NCBI GenBank assembly: GCA_946633495.1
Contig: CAMPAX010000017.1
Span: forward strand, 1-20,565
Reading direction: 5' to 3'
Source of the DNA: an uncultured Lachnospiraceae bacterium
GTDB lineage: Bacteria > Bacillota > Clostridia > Lachnospirales > Lachnospiraceae
Length of the DNA stretch: 20,565 nucleotides
The position numbers were made by a program, and so were the translations under genes. Shown here piece after piece: positions 7,217 through 15,505 of the stretch. How positions within the stretch are numbered: position 1 is the first letter of the stretch; each line of letters begins with the position of its first letter. The notes under the pieces were generated by a model. That model had not been told where the DNA came from. It worked only from the letters and a program-made list of their open reading frames with translations, and searched no databases.

Positions 7217-7873
7217 CTACACTTCCAGCCGATATCCGAATTTCGGGATCGTCCGGATCACCTCCTCCAGTCCCAGCTTCTTTCTCAGCTGTGCGATATG
7301 CACATCCACCGTCCGTGTCTCTCCCATAAAATCCGTTCCCCAGACCAACGCCAGCAGCTTCTCTCTGGAGACCGCCTTGTTCCTGTTACGGACCAGCACC
7401 TCCAGCAGCTTAAATTCCATGGACGTAAGGCGCAGCTCCTCCCCGTCTCTCTTTACCTGCATGGCTTCGAAATCAATATCCAGTCCTGCGATGGATTCCT
7501 TCTGTTTCAGGGCTCCCGTCCGTTCCAGAACCTTCTCGATCCGAACCATCAGCTCCAAGACCTCAAATGGCTTTACGATATAATCCTCCGCCCCGCCGCG
7601 AAGTCCCGTCACCTTGGAAACCACATCGTCCTTTGCAGTGAGGAAGATCGTCGGGATTCCCTTCTCCTTAACGATCTCAAAGAGCGAGAAGCCGTCCATC
7701 CCCGGCAGCATCACATCCAGAAGGGCCAGCGCATAATCCGCATCTATCGCAAGTGCATCCGCCGCCTCTTTTCCATTATGAAAAACCCTGGTCGTATAGC
7801 CGGAGCATTCCAGATTCACCGCGATCATCCGTGCGATGGCTTCCTCATCCTCTACGATCAGAATCCGCAACAT
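7217..7873 (-). CDS. OmpR/PhoB-family response regulator
   Basis: The protein has 218 residues. The receiver domain (about 2-115) has the acidic pocket ED at 8-9, phospho-acceptor D53 in LLDVMLPGMDG, T79 in the FLTAK switch motif and K101 in the VKPF loop. A winged-helix DNA-binding domain follows at about 125-217, ending with the usual RTVDVHIAQLRKKL and GYRLEV patterns. The ATG at 7873 is preceded by AGGAGGTG at a 6-base spacing; the frame stays open further upstream, but that part is non-conserved intergenic repeat sequence. The sensor kinase gene follows 25 bases later. It probably controls the lipoprotein gene and possibly its own operon. No promoter of consensus quality is visible in the spacer upstream. 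Confidence 0.95.
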   Translation of the reverse strand: MLRILIVEDEEAIARMIAVNLECSGYTTRVFHNGKEAADALAIDADYALALLDVMLPGMDGFSLFEIVKEKGIPTIFLTAKDDVVSKVTGLRGGAEDYIVKPFEVLELMVRIEKVLERTGALKQKESIAGLDIDFEAMQVKRDGEELRLTSMEFKLLEVLVRNRNKAVSREKLLALVWGTDFMGETRTVDVHIAQLRKKLGLEEVIRTIPKFGYRLEV

Positions 7874-7879
7874 TTGGCA

Positions 7880-7884
7880 CCTCC
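7880..7884 (-). promoter_or_regulatory. Ribosome binding site that fixes the response-regulator start
   Basis: AGGAGGTG on the minus strand stands 6 bases before ATG 7873. It rules out the longer open frame that extends to about 8026. Confidence 0.88.
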
Positions 7885-7992
7885 TGAATTCGTTGAAGCA
7901 GATATCCGTCCGCCTCTCTTTTCCTTCTTTTTGATCCCGTTGATCCCTGGTTTCGTCCCCGCCAGAAATCCAAAAGAACCCGCCATCCCAAG

Positions 7993-8064
7993 CTGTCACT
8001 CGTGAATTCCCTGCCTGTATGAACAATCACGTGAAGGGATTCTCTGTTTTGCTCAGAATGACAG
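7993..8064. repeat. Imperfect palindromic intergenic repeat (TGTCATTCTGAGC type)
   Basis: CTGTCA (7993-7998) pairs with TGACAG (8059-8064), and inside them GAATTCCCT (8004-8012) pairs with AGGGATTC (8035-8042) with one bulge. The minus strand at the right end reads TGTCATTCTGAGC and then leads to GAGAATCCC, the start of a repeat family I know from intergenic regions of many bacteria. It lies between metK and the response-regulator gene. Confidence 0.6.
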
Positions 8065-8134
8065 GTCCTTTTGATCACTGTCAGTTCATTTCAATCACTC
8101 TTAATTTCTTCCGATCGTTGTCGCACGCTTTGCT

Positions 8135-9322
8135 TTACAGATAGCTCCGCAGCTTCTCTGCCATGTCGGTCTTCTCCCAGGGTACGTCGATGTCCGTACG
8201 TCCAAAGTGGCCGTAAGCTGCAGTCTGCCTGTAGATCGGTCGTCTCAGATCCAGCATCTTGATGATTCCTGCCGGACGAAGATCGAAATTCTCACGTACG
8301 ATCTCGGTCAGCTGCTGATCCGAAAGCTTTCCGGTTCCGAAGGTATCCACCATAATCGATGTGGGGCGTGCCACACCGATAGCGTAGGAAAGCTGGATCT
8401 CACATTTCTCCGCAAGACCTGCCGCCACGATATTCTTAGCTACATACCGTGCTGCGTAGCAGGCGGAACGGTCCACCTTGGTGGGATCCTTTCCCGAAAA
8501 TGCTCCGCCGCCGTGACGTGCATAACCGCCATAAGTATCCACAATGATCTTCCGCCCTGTAAGTCCGGAATCCCCCTGGGGTCCGCCGATCACAAACCGT
8601 CCTGTCGGATTGATGAAATATTTGGTATTCTCATCCAGCATCTCCTTCGGAAGGATCGGGTCAATGACATATTTCCGGATATCCGCATGAATCTGCTCCT
8701 GGGAGACCTCCTCGCTATGCTGGGTGGAAATCACCACTGCATCGATCCGGAAGGGGTGCCCCTCCTCGTCATACTCCACGGTGACCTGTGTCTTGCCGTC
8801 CGGACGAAGATAATCCAGCGTTCTGTCCTTTCGAACCTTCGTCAGCTGCAATGCCAGCTTATGCGCCATGGAGATCGGATAAGGCATAAGTTCCGGAGTC
8901 TCCGTCGTCGCATATCCGAACATCAGACCCTGATCTCCGGCACCGATGGCCTCCAGCTCCTCATCCGTCATCTGATTTTCCTTTGCTTCCAGCGCCTTGT
9001 CAACACCCATGGCAATATCCGCCGACTGTTCGTCGATGGACACGATGATTCCGCAGGTATCACAGTCGAAACCATACTTGGCGCGGTCATACCCGATCTC
9101 CCGGATCGTCTCACGCGCAACCTTCTGAATATCCACATATGCCTGAGTAGTGATCTCACCCATCACCAGAACGAGCCCCGTGGTGACAGCTGTCTCGCAG
9201 GCTACGCGGCTGTTCGGATCCTGTCGGATCATTTCATCCAGGATGGCATCCGAGATCTGGTCACAGATCTTGTCCGGATGTCCCTCCGTTACCGATTCCG
9301 ATGTAAAAAACCGTCTTTCCAT
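8135..9322 (-). CDS. metK: S-adenosylmethionine synthetase
   Basis: This 395-residue, full-length enzyme makes S-adenosylmethionine from methionine and ATP in the cytoplasm, the main methyl donor of the cell. The N-terminus has the family pattern SESVTEGHPDKICDQISDA with the catalytic H15, P16 and D17. The two signature motifs are present: GAGDQGLMFGYA at 127-138 and the glycine-rich P-loop-like GGGAFSGKD at 271-279. The ATG at 9322 follows GAGGAAG. The gene is not tightly coupled to its neighbours: 235 bp separate it from the vWA-protein stop upstream and 261 bp from the response regulator downstream. It has an apparent promoter of its own, though weak read-through from the helicase operon cannot be excluded. 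No SAM riboswitch is recognised in its leader. Confidence 0.98.
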   Translation of the reverse strand: MERRFFTSESVTEGHPDKICDQISDAILDEMIRQDPNSRVACETAVTTGLVLVMGEITTQAYVDIQKVARETIREIGYDRAKYGFDCDTCGIIVSIDEQSADIAMGVDKALEAKENQMTDEELEAIGAGDQGLMFGYATTETPELMPYPISMAHKLALQLTKVRKDRTLDYLRPDGKTQVTVEYDEEGHPFRIDAVVISTQHSEEVSQEQIHADIRKYVIDPILPKEMLDENTKYFINPTGRFVIGGPQGDSGLTGRKIIVDTYGGYARHGGGAFSGKDPTKVDRSACYAARYVAKNIVAAGLAEKCEIQLSYAIGVARPTSIMVDTFGTGKLSDQQLTEIVRENFDLRPAGIIKMLDLRRPIYRQTAAYGHFGRTDIDVPWEKTDMAEKLRSYL

Positions 9323-9405
9323 ATTCTGTCTTCCTCATTCGGATCATGGATGTGCCCGCTTCTGACAACACGTCCGACACTCCGTCTGATCCCTGTTCTG
9401 ATAAT

Positions 9406-9442
9406 CGTCAGGATCAATCTGACGTAATTCCATATTGTATCA
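9406..9442 (-). promoter_or_regulatory. metK promoter and 5' leader hairpin
   Basis: On the minus strand TGATACAAT (9442-9434) forms an extended -10 element; no good -35 stands at 17 bp. Transcription would begin near 9427. Almost at once the RNA would form CGTCAG/CTGACG, a 6-bp stem with a 7-base loop (9424-9406), which could protect the 5' end. Confidence 0.5.
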
Positions 9443-9490
9443 GGTTCCGGATCATTTTCCCGGAAAGGATCCGAAACGCAACTACACTCT

Positions 9491-9510
9491 ATCATTCTCA
9501 GCAGAATAAT
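9491..9510 (-). other. Weak hairpin after the vWA-protein gene
   Basis: On the minus strand ATTATTCT and AGAATGAT can pair with one G-U wobble around GCTG, about 48 bases after the stop at 9558. No T-run follows, so termination of the helicase operon here is uncertain. Confidence 0.35.
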
Positions 9511-9557
9511 GCAAGCACCATTCCTCTAAACCGGAGGCATATCCATAGAATACGTGA

Positions 9558-10799
9558 TCACCGTTCTATATCGATATGAACCGTTCTTCCCCAACTCATC
9601 TCCATATCCGGGGTGGTAAGAAGCCAGAGAACCGGTACGCCGCAGGCTTCTCTTTCTTCCACATCCGGCGCAAACCCATCCGTTAAGATCACGATGGCCT
9701 TTGGAAGATTCCCAGCCATATGTTCCTGCATGTATTTGAAAATGACCCAAAAAGAAGTTCCTCCGCCTCCCACAGGAACAATACGCTTTAATTCCTCCAG
9801 GTTGGAGAAGGATTCCGGCGGGGTGACCCCGGTATCAAAGTACGAAAGCAGTCCGTGACAGTATGTAAACTGCTCCAGCAGCCCCCTTATCTCCGTCAGA
9901 AACCAGGACCGTTCCACGATACCGATAGAGCCTGAACAATCGACACAGAACCAGATATTCTGCACTTCTTCATCCGGAAAAACATTTTCCGCCGGAAGGA
10001 GATAGTCTCCGTCACTGAATCTTCGATCCGGCGGAGCAAAGGAATAATCCGTAAGAAATGTATTTGATTCCACAAAATCCCGAAGCAGATCCTTCCACTT
10101 CAGTTTTGCCTTCATCTTCTCATCTTCCAGTATCGCAAGAACCGCCTGGGGGCATCCCCCCGGAGCCCCGTATTTCCCGGCGATCTCCAGCACATCCTTG
10201 TTCATCCGATCCGCTTTTTCTCCCGGATCATCGATGGAGCCCCAGGGCTTATGGTCGTCCATCGGGTTCATTTCGTCCTCATCCAGCGACAGGATCCGAT
10301 ACTCCCCCTGTAACTTAGTATTCTTCGGGAAAGGCTTCCCCGCCTTCCCGTCATTTCTTATTCTCATCAGTTCCTCATACACCTCTTCTGCCGTCATGAC
10401 CCGTCCTTCACGGCCGGACGGTGACAGATGCATGGCATACGATCCTGCGATCTCAATCTCCTTTTCCCCCATGTAGTCAAGGATATTTGAATTGACAACG
10501 ATATCGCAGGCGATATTATATTCCCGGTGCAGCTTCCCGATCCCTCTCACCGGATGGAGCAGAACACAATGCATAAGCTCATGCATATAAAGGAACAGCA
10601 GCTGCTTATCATCCATGTCCGCTATGAATTCCGGATCAAAAACGATCCGATCCATATCTGTGTACGCTGTTTCGCAATGAGCCGCTCCGATCTTCAGCTT
10701 CATCGCGAGTTCTCCGAAGAAAGGATATTTCATCAGCATAACTTCACGAATATGCACGATCCGGCTTTGAACGGCTTTGGCCGTTTCCTTATCAATCAT
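9558..10799 (-). CDS. Metallopeptidase-like/vWA-domain protein, MoxR partner (DUF2201-type)
   Basis: The protein has 413 residues and no signal peptide. The N-terminal domain has a zinc-peptidase helix HELMH at 73-77, a further H82 and a downstream REYNIACDIVVN helix (92-103), as in DUF2201_N/vWA-like metallopeptidase proteins. The C-terminal von Willebrand A domain (about 280-410) has a complete MIDAS: DCSGS at 287-291, T348 in GGGGTSF and D374 in TDG. Such proteins are almost always paired with a MoxR-type AAA+ ATPase, here encoded immediately upstream with a 30-bp gap. The pair is thought to act as a metal-dependent chaperone that remodels or assembles a partner. The third gene of the operon, a DNA helicase, is the obvious candidate partner, but that is inference. 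Whether the HExxH site is catalytic is unknown. It starts at ATG 10799 after GAGGGTGA. Confidence 0.9.
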   Translation of the reverse strand: MIDKETAKAVQSRIVHIREVMLMKYPFFGELAMKLKIGAAHCETAYTDMDRIVFDPEFIADMDDKQLLFLYMHELMHCVLLHPVRGIGKLHREYNIACDIVVNSNILDYMGEKEIEIAGSYAMHLSPSGREGRVMTAEEVYEELMRIRNDGKAGKPFPKNTKLQGEYRILSLDEDEMNPMDDHKPWGSIDDPGEKADRMNKDVLEIAGKYGAPGGCPQAVLAILEDEKMKAKLKWKDLLRDFVESNTFLTDYSFAPPDRRFSDGDYLLPAENVFPDEEVQNIWFCVDCSGSIGIVERSWFLTEIRGLLEQFTYCHGLLSYFDTGVTPPESFSNLEELKRIVPVGGGGTSFWVIFKYMQEHMAGNLPKAIVILTDGFAPDVEEREACGVPVLWLLTTPDMEMSWGRTVHIDIER

Positions 10800-10829
10800 A
10801 CACTTTCACCCTCTGATCTGCTTTTCTTA

Positions 10830-11963
10830 TCACACCTTCTTAACCCAGTCGCTATATTCCGGAACCTTCATCAGTTCTTTGCTGTATGCCTCTGCACCCT
10901 CCTGCAGCTTCTTTAAGTTCAGGAAGAATACCGTTCGAAAATCCGGCGGGAATTTTTGCGCCTTGACAAATTTGGCAGCGTTTGACAGTTCCAGATAAGA
11001 GATCGTTTCGATATGTTCCCTGACATAAGTGGTTATCGAGGCGATCACGGCATTCATTACATCCGGTGTCCTTGCCGGAAGGGCAGCCGGTTTCCCCGAA
11101 AAGATGTCCTCGACGGGAGGAAGCATTCTGTAAATGTCACAGAACCCTTCAAATTCCAGCGCCGCAGCTGTTCCGATCTCCGCCGCAATATCATAGTGAA
11201 GCTCTCTCACTTTATCGTACTGTCCTTCATAGATCGTCAGAAGATCACTGACACTCTTCCAGGATCTCGGCGTCGGAAATGCGATGTCCTGCGATTCATT
11301 TCCTGCATAAAGCTTGCCATGATCAAAGGCCAGATATCCGAGGACATACTTATGAAGCCCCTCATTGATCCCCCATTCCCGAAAGCTTTCAAAATCCGGC
11401 TGCACATTGAAATGCTTAAACCGGTTCATAAGCTCCGGTGTCATGCGGGTCTCATACTTCGCAGTTCCCCTGGCCGGATTCGCAGCCGCGATCACGAAGG
11501 TATCCTCCGGAAAACTATGCACCCAGGCCTTCCGGTCAAGGATCAGCTGCAGGGCAGCCGCCTGGATCGCCGGAGACGCCTTATCCAGTTCGTCAAAGAA
11601 ATAGATGAATATCTTTCTTTTCCCCGGCTCCACGGCTTCCTCGGTCTCTCTCCTGTAGATCTCCGGAGTCAGCCAGATCGTTCCTTTTTTATCCTTGTCC
11701 GGTACGGGGATACCGATCAGATCCGTGATGGTACAGCTGGTAAGTCGGATATCCACCACTTCCACTTCCCGCCCCATTTCTTTACTCAGGCGATCGGCGA
11801 TCTGCATAACACCGCTGGATTTACCGACGCCCGTAGGGCCGAACAGCATTACCGGCCGGACATCCCGACATGGAATATTTGCTTTCAGCATTCCCGTATA
11901 AAATGCCGTTACTCTTTCCACCAGCTTTCCGGTGGAGATTTCAGGTACATTGATCGTTGCCAT
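10830..11963 (-). CDS. MoxR-type AAA+ ATPase
   Basis: This is a 377-residue cytoplasmic AAA+ ATPase. Walker A is GPTGVGKS at 42-49, Walker B is IYFFDELDKA at 120-129 with D124 and E125, sensor 1 is N162 in AAANPARG, and an arginine-finger candidate is R181 in ELMNRF. The C-terminal helical lid and an extra helical domain follow (about 200-377). MoxR-family ATPases work with vWA proteins to activate or assemble target complexes. The ATG at 11963 is chosen because AGGAGG stands 5 bases upstream. The gene lies 83 bp after the helicase stop and 30 bp before the vWA-protein gene, so all three are probably one transcript, with a stem-loop in the 83-bp gap. It is not a housekeeping clamp loader or RuvB. 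Confidence 0.92.
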   Translation of the reverse strand: MATINVPEISTGKLVERVTAFYTGMLKANIPCRDVRPVMLFGPTGVGKSSGVMQIADRLSKEMGREVEVVDIRLTSCTITDLIGIPVPDKDKKGTIWLTPEIYRRETEEAVEPGKRKIFIYFFDELDKASPAIQAAALQLILDRKAWVHSFPEDTFVIAAANPARGTAKYETRMTPELMNRFKHFNVQPDFESFREWGINEGLHKYVLGYLAFDHGKLYAGNESQDIAFPTPRSWKSVSDLLTIYEGQYDKVRELHYDIAAEIGTAAALEFEGFCDIYRMLPPVEDIFSGKPAALPARTPDVMNAVIASITTYVREHIETISYLELSNAAKFVKAQKFPPDFRTVFFLNLKKLQEGAEAYSKELMKVPEYSDWVKKV

Positions 11964-12002
11964 ACTATCCTCCTGTCTGTTTCCTGTACATCGACAGGTA
12001 AT

Positions 12003-12033
12003 CCGGGTCACGAAAAACTTTATCGTGACCCGG
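12003..12033 (-). other. Perfect 11-bp stem-loop between helicase and MoxR genes
   Basis: CCGGGTCACGA (12003-12013) pairs exactly with TCGTGACCCGG (12023-12033) around a 9-base loop. It lies 13 bases after the helicase stop in the minus-strand transcript. No T-run follows, so it looks like a processing, stability or attenuation structure, not an intrinsic terminator. Confidence 0.75.
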
Positions 12034-12046
12034 CATCCTGCATTTT

Positions 12047-15000
12047 CTACGCATCCTCCGTCTGCTCCTGATGCAGAAGCGCATCCAGTTCCCGGTCGAT
12101 CTCCTCGATGGTATGGATCAGCTCCTCCACTTCATTCTCATAGGGATTCCCTTTTTCGATCTCCGCCTCCGCATCCTCCTTCTGACGGATCAGAGCCTCA
12201 TATGTCTGTTCATACTTATCCAGCTGTTTTGTAATACTGTTCAGGATTCCGTCCAACGCCCGGGTCACGCCCTGCGGCTCCCGATCCTTCATATCGACAC
12301 GGTAGGCGGTCCTGAGGCCAGAACCGGCATTTGGCCTTCGAAGCAGGATCTCCGGAAACTCCCGATCCATATCCGGCGGAAATACGATATCAAATCCCAT
12401 GTAGGTATCATATACACGTTCGCTGCCCGCGTTATAGCTTCTCTTCAGCGCATTCAGAAGCTCTTCGCCAAAGGCCTCACGATCTTCCTGATTCATGCTC
12501 ACCTTATGCTGCATAAAATGATCCCTGTCCGCCCGGAGTGCGGTCACATGCCGCTCCTGCTCCCTGATCTTTGCAGGCAGCCTTTCCAGATCCGACTTCA
12601 TCTGATCCAACTGCTCCTGACGTTTCCTCTCAGCGATCCTGGTCCGCTCCAGCTGGTTTTTGGCATTAACGCGGTCGCGGATCCTTTCATTTCCGATCGC
12701 CAGTGCCTTTACCTCGGCAATATCCAGCAGAACATCATCTACTTCAGACTCATCTCGATGGAACCGTGACATGGATCCGTCAAGGAAGCTGCTGATGAAG
12801 GTCTGCTTGTTCTCCAGGATCTGCCAGATATACGCATCAAAGGACTTTTCGGTGATATATCGATACTGGAACACCTCGGGATTCAGGTTCCCCTGTCGGA
12901 TCAGTCTTCCTTCTCTCTGCGTAAGATCGGAGGGGCGCCAGGGCGCATCGATATGATGGATCGCGATCAGATGCTTTTGAACATTCACACCCACTCCCAG
13001 TTTCTGAGTTGAACCGATCATCACACTGATGATGCCGTTGTCAAGCTTCTCCAACAGCTCATCCTTCTTCTGTTCGGTGGTTCCTTCATGGATAAATGCG
13101 ATCATCCCGGCAGGCATCCCCCCGGCGATCAGGTATTTTTTCAGTTCATCATAAACATTGAAACCGTCTTTCGGAGTGGAAAAATCACAGAATGCGATCT
13201 GTGCCGTGCCCGGATGTTCCCGCCAGATCCTGAGGATCTCCTTCGCCGCAGCTCCGGCCTTACATTCCTCCGGTCGGATCGCAATACCCGGATCAATGAG
13301 CCGGATATCCAGAGCTGCTTTCCGCCCGTCTGTGATAATATTCAGGATATTATCATGTAATACCTTATTTTCGATCTCCGCCCTTTTTTTCAGATCAGTT
13401 ATGCCCTTTGTAAGTCTTTTGATCCGTTCTTTCCTTCTGTCTTTGATCAGCGACGGTTTGCCGCGGACCAGATCCGTGCGTTCGAGAATATCCTCATTGA
13501 ACTGATCCAGATGTGCAGTCTTCTTAATCACAATTGAGACGGCGCCGTTAAAATCCGGAAGTTTCACTTCTGTTTCGTTGATATGATAAAAGTCACAGAC
13601 CTGACCGAAGAGCGCCATCAATTCCGGAAGATTATGAAATTTACTGAGCCTGCTCATTAACCGGAATCCCTGGGTTGTGACATCCACCTCAAAATTCGTG
13701 GTGATCTCGCCAAAGGTATTTGCCCATTCGCCAAATGTTCCGACATTGGCGGCATTCAGTGTCTCCTTCTGCAGATAAAGCTGTGCCACGAAAAGGTCGG
13801 AGATGGAATTTGTGATCAGCGTACCCGTTGCGAAAACGATCTTTCCGCGGTTTTGACGGACACAGCGGATCTTATTCATCAAAAGTTCTGTTTTATTCTT
13901 TTTGCTGCCTGTCCGATGGGTATTCATCCCCACCACATTTTCCAGCTTCGTATCCACATAGAGATTCTTATATTCCTGACATTCATCGATGATCAGTGTG
14001 GTGATACCAAACGAGTCGAAGCAGGCCATGGCATCCGGTTCTCTCTCCCGTTCCAGCTTCTCGCGCTTTTCGGAAAGTTCCTTTGCCATAGACTTGTAAT
14101 ACTCTCTCTTCCACTGGGAATCCGCCTGAACCGACAGATCCGTATATTCATCCATCTGTATTTTCAGATCATTCAGGATCCATTCGGGGCTGGTGTTGAT
14201 CAGATTAAACTGGCTGTAAGCGATATAGATGGCCGTATGATCCCCTTCTATGATCTCCCGGATCAGGTCCTTACGATCCTTTTCCTTTATCTTCGGCGGT
14301 ATCAGAAGAAGCTTGTCCTGAGGATACAGTTCCCGGTGTGCTTCTACGGTTCCCTTGAAGGCCGCATTCGGAACCTCGACCATGTTTTTCTTTGAGATCC
14401 CAAGCCGATACATCTCATGGATCGCGATGATGTAACAGATCGTTTTTCCGGACCCCACGTCATGACAGAGAACGGTACTGGGCGACAGCATGATCCGTAT
14501 AGCCGCATCTTTCTGATGTTTATATGGGGTTTTAGCAGGATTCATATCCCGAAGAGTCAGGATATCACCATTGAAATGCGGTATCGCGTAACAGTAGATT
14601 TTGTAGTATTCCTTAAGCAGAAGCTTTTCGATATCCGGATTTTCCGCCAGCCATTCCCGGAATTTGTCTTTGATAAGTTCCGCCTTCCTCTCGGCAAAAT
14701 ACGTCTCGTCGGGATTCGCCACCCGCCGGACCTTCACCCCTGTTTTTGAGCCGGGATCCGGTTCTTCCACCTCATCCATAACCTTGATCGTTCTGGCATT
14801 CAGAATGTCCAGAATGATATCCTTCGATTTTTTTCGATCCGTGCCGTAGGTGGACTCCCAGACCGGTGACGGTTTGCTTATATATTTCAGGCGCCATTTC
14901 CCTTCTACCCGTTCCACATCCGGTGCCTTTGACAGTTTCATCAGCCACAGGACGAACTTTCGGATAACCCCGGCCGGGATCCAGCTCGCTCCAAGGCCGA

Positions 15001-15436
15001 TATAGATATCATTTGCATCCGGCATCTCCGGCATGCGTTTCCTGATGGCCCGGATATTATCTTCGAAAAGATTTTTCTCCGGATCGTTGCATTCCTTCGC
15101 CACCCTCAGCTGCTCATACAGATTCCCCCGAAGATATTCCGACTCCAGGAGCCAATGATCATACCGGTTTCTTTTCGGATCCGCCATATATTCATACGGA
15201 TCCAGAAAAATGGTTTTCCCTCCATGAAACCCGATCACCTCATCTTCTGTCACATCCGCAAGCCAGGCCATATAATGGATATCAACTTTTCCAAAATCAT
15301 TGATGCATATACTGAGGGACTCCTCCACCGTACAGATCCCCCGTTTATCAGGATCATACGACTGTCCCTCTTCTTCGTCTTCCATAGACAGATCATCCAG
15401 ATCGACCTCGTCTTCGTAGTATCCGCTGTTCCCCAT
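12047..15436 (-). CDS. SNF2-type helicase of the DarB-like mobile-element family, without methylase
   Basis: The protein has 1129 residues from ATG 15436, which has a GGGGTGA site; an in-frame TTG 18 bases earlier is less likely. After a highly acidic N-terminus comes a domain (about 35-85, with GKVDIHYMAWL and FLDPYEY) like the small domain preceding the helicase in DarB-like methylase-helicases of phages and conjugative elements. Two RecA-like domains follow: Walker A DVGSGKT at 326-332, a DEAH-like box DECQ at 484-487, motif III-like ATGTL at 536-540, and motif VI QREGRLIRQG at 839-848. After it, FDAYIWQILENKQTFI is characteristic of that family. The C-terminus is long coiled coil with about 930-970 and 1075-1120 as the clearest parts. 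There is no DPPY/NPPY methylase motif in it or beside it. It heads an operon with a MoxR ATPase and a vWA protein. A DNA-translocating role is inferred; its substrate is unknown. Confidence 0.88.
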   Translation of the reverse strand: MGNSGYYEDEVDLDDLSMEDEEEGQSYDPDKRGICTVEESLSICINDFGKVDIHYMAWLADVTEDEVIGFHGGKTIFLDPYEYMADPKRNRYDHWLLESEYLRGNLYEQLRVAKECNDPEKNLFEDNIRAIRKRMPEMPDANDIYIGLGASWIPAGVIRKFVLWLMKLSKAPDVERVEGKWRLKYISKPSPVWESTYGTDRKKSKDIILDILNARTIKVMDEVEEPDPGSKTGVKVRRVANPDETYFAERKAELIKDKFREWLAENPDIEKLLLKEYYKIYCYAIPHFNGDILTLRDMNPAKTPYKHQKDAAIRIMLSPSTVLCHDVGSGKTICYIIAIHEMYRLGISKKNMVEVPNAAFKGTVEAHRELYPQDKLLLIPPKIKEKDRKDLIREIIEGDHTAIYIAYSQFNLINTSPEWILNDLKIQMDEYTDLSVQADSQWKREYYKSMAKELSEKREKLEREREPDAMACFDSFGITTLIIDECQEYKNLYVDTKLENVVGMNTHRTGSKKNKTELLMNKIRCVRQNRGKIVFATGTLITNSISDLFVAQLYLQKETLNAANVGTFGEWANTFGEITTNFEVDVTTQGFRLMSRLSKFHNLPELMALFGQVCDFYHINETEVKLPDFNGAVSIVIKKTAHLDQFNEDILERTDLVRGKPSLIKDRRKERIKRLTKGITDLKKRAEIENKVLHDNILNIITDGRKAALDIRLIDPGIAIRPEECKAGAAAKEILRIWREHPGTAQIAFCDFSTPKDGFNVYDELKKYLIAGGMPAGMIAFIHEGTTEQKKDELLEKLDNGIISVMIGSTQKLGVGVNVQKHLIAIHHIDAPWRPSDLTQREGRLIRQGNLNPEVFQYRYITEKSFDAYIWQILENKQTFISSFLDGSMSRFHRDESEVDDVLLDIAEVKALAIGNERIRDRVNAKNQLERTRIAERKRQEQLDQMKSDLERLPAKIREQERHVTALRADRDHFMQHKVSMNQEDREAFGEELLNALKRSYNAGSERVYDTYMGFDIVFPPDMDREFPEILLRRPNAGSGLRTAYRVDMKDREPQGVTRALDGILNSITKQLDKYEQTYEALIRQKEDAEAEIEKGNPYENEVEELIHTIEEIDRELDALLHQEQTEDA

Positions 15437-15505
15437 TCGGTCACCCCATTCCAAATCTGTGCTGCACCTGACTTACAGCTTTTCAAAGCAAAAATCGTAT
15501 CTTAC

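Noticed and set aside
12003..12033. Helicase-MoxR hairpin as an intrinsic terminator
   Set aside because: No T-run follows on the minus strand, and the downstream gene continues in the same orientation.
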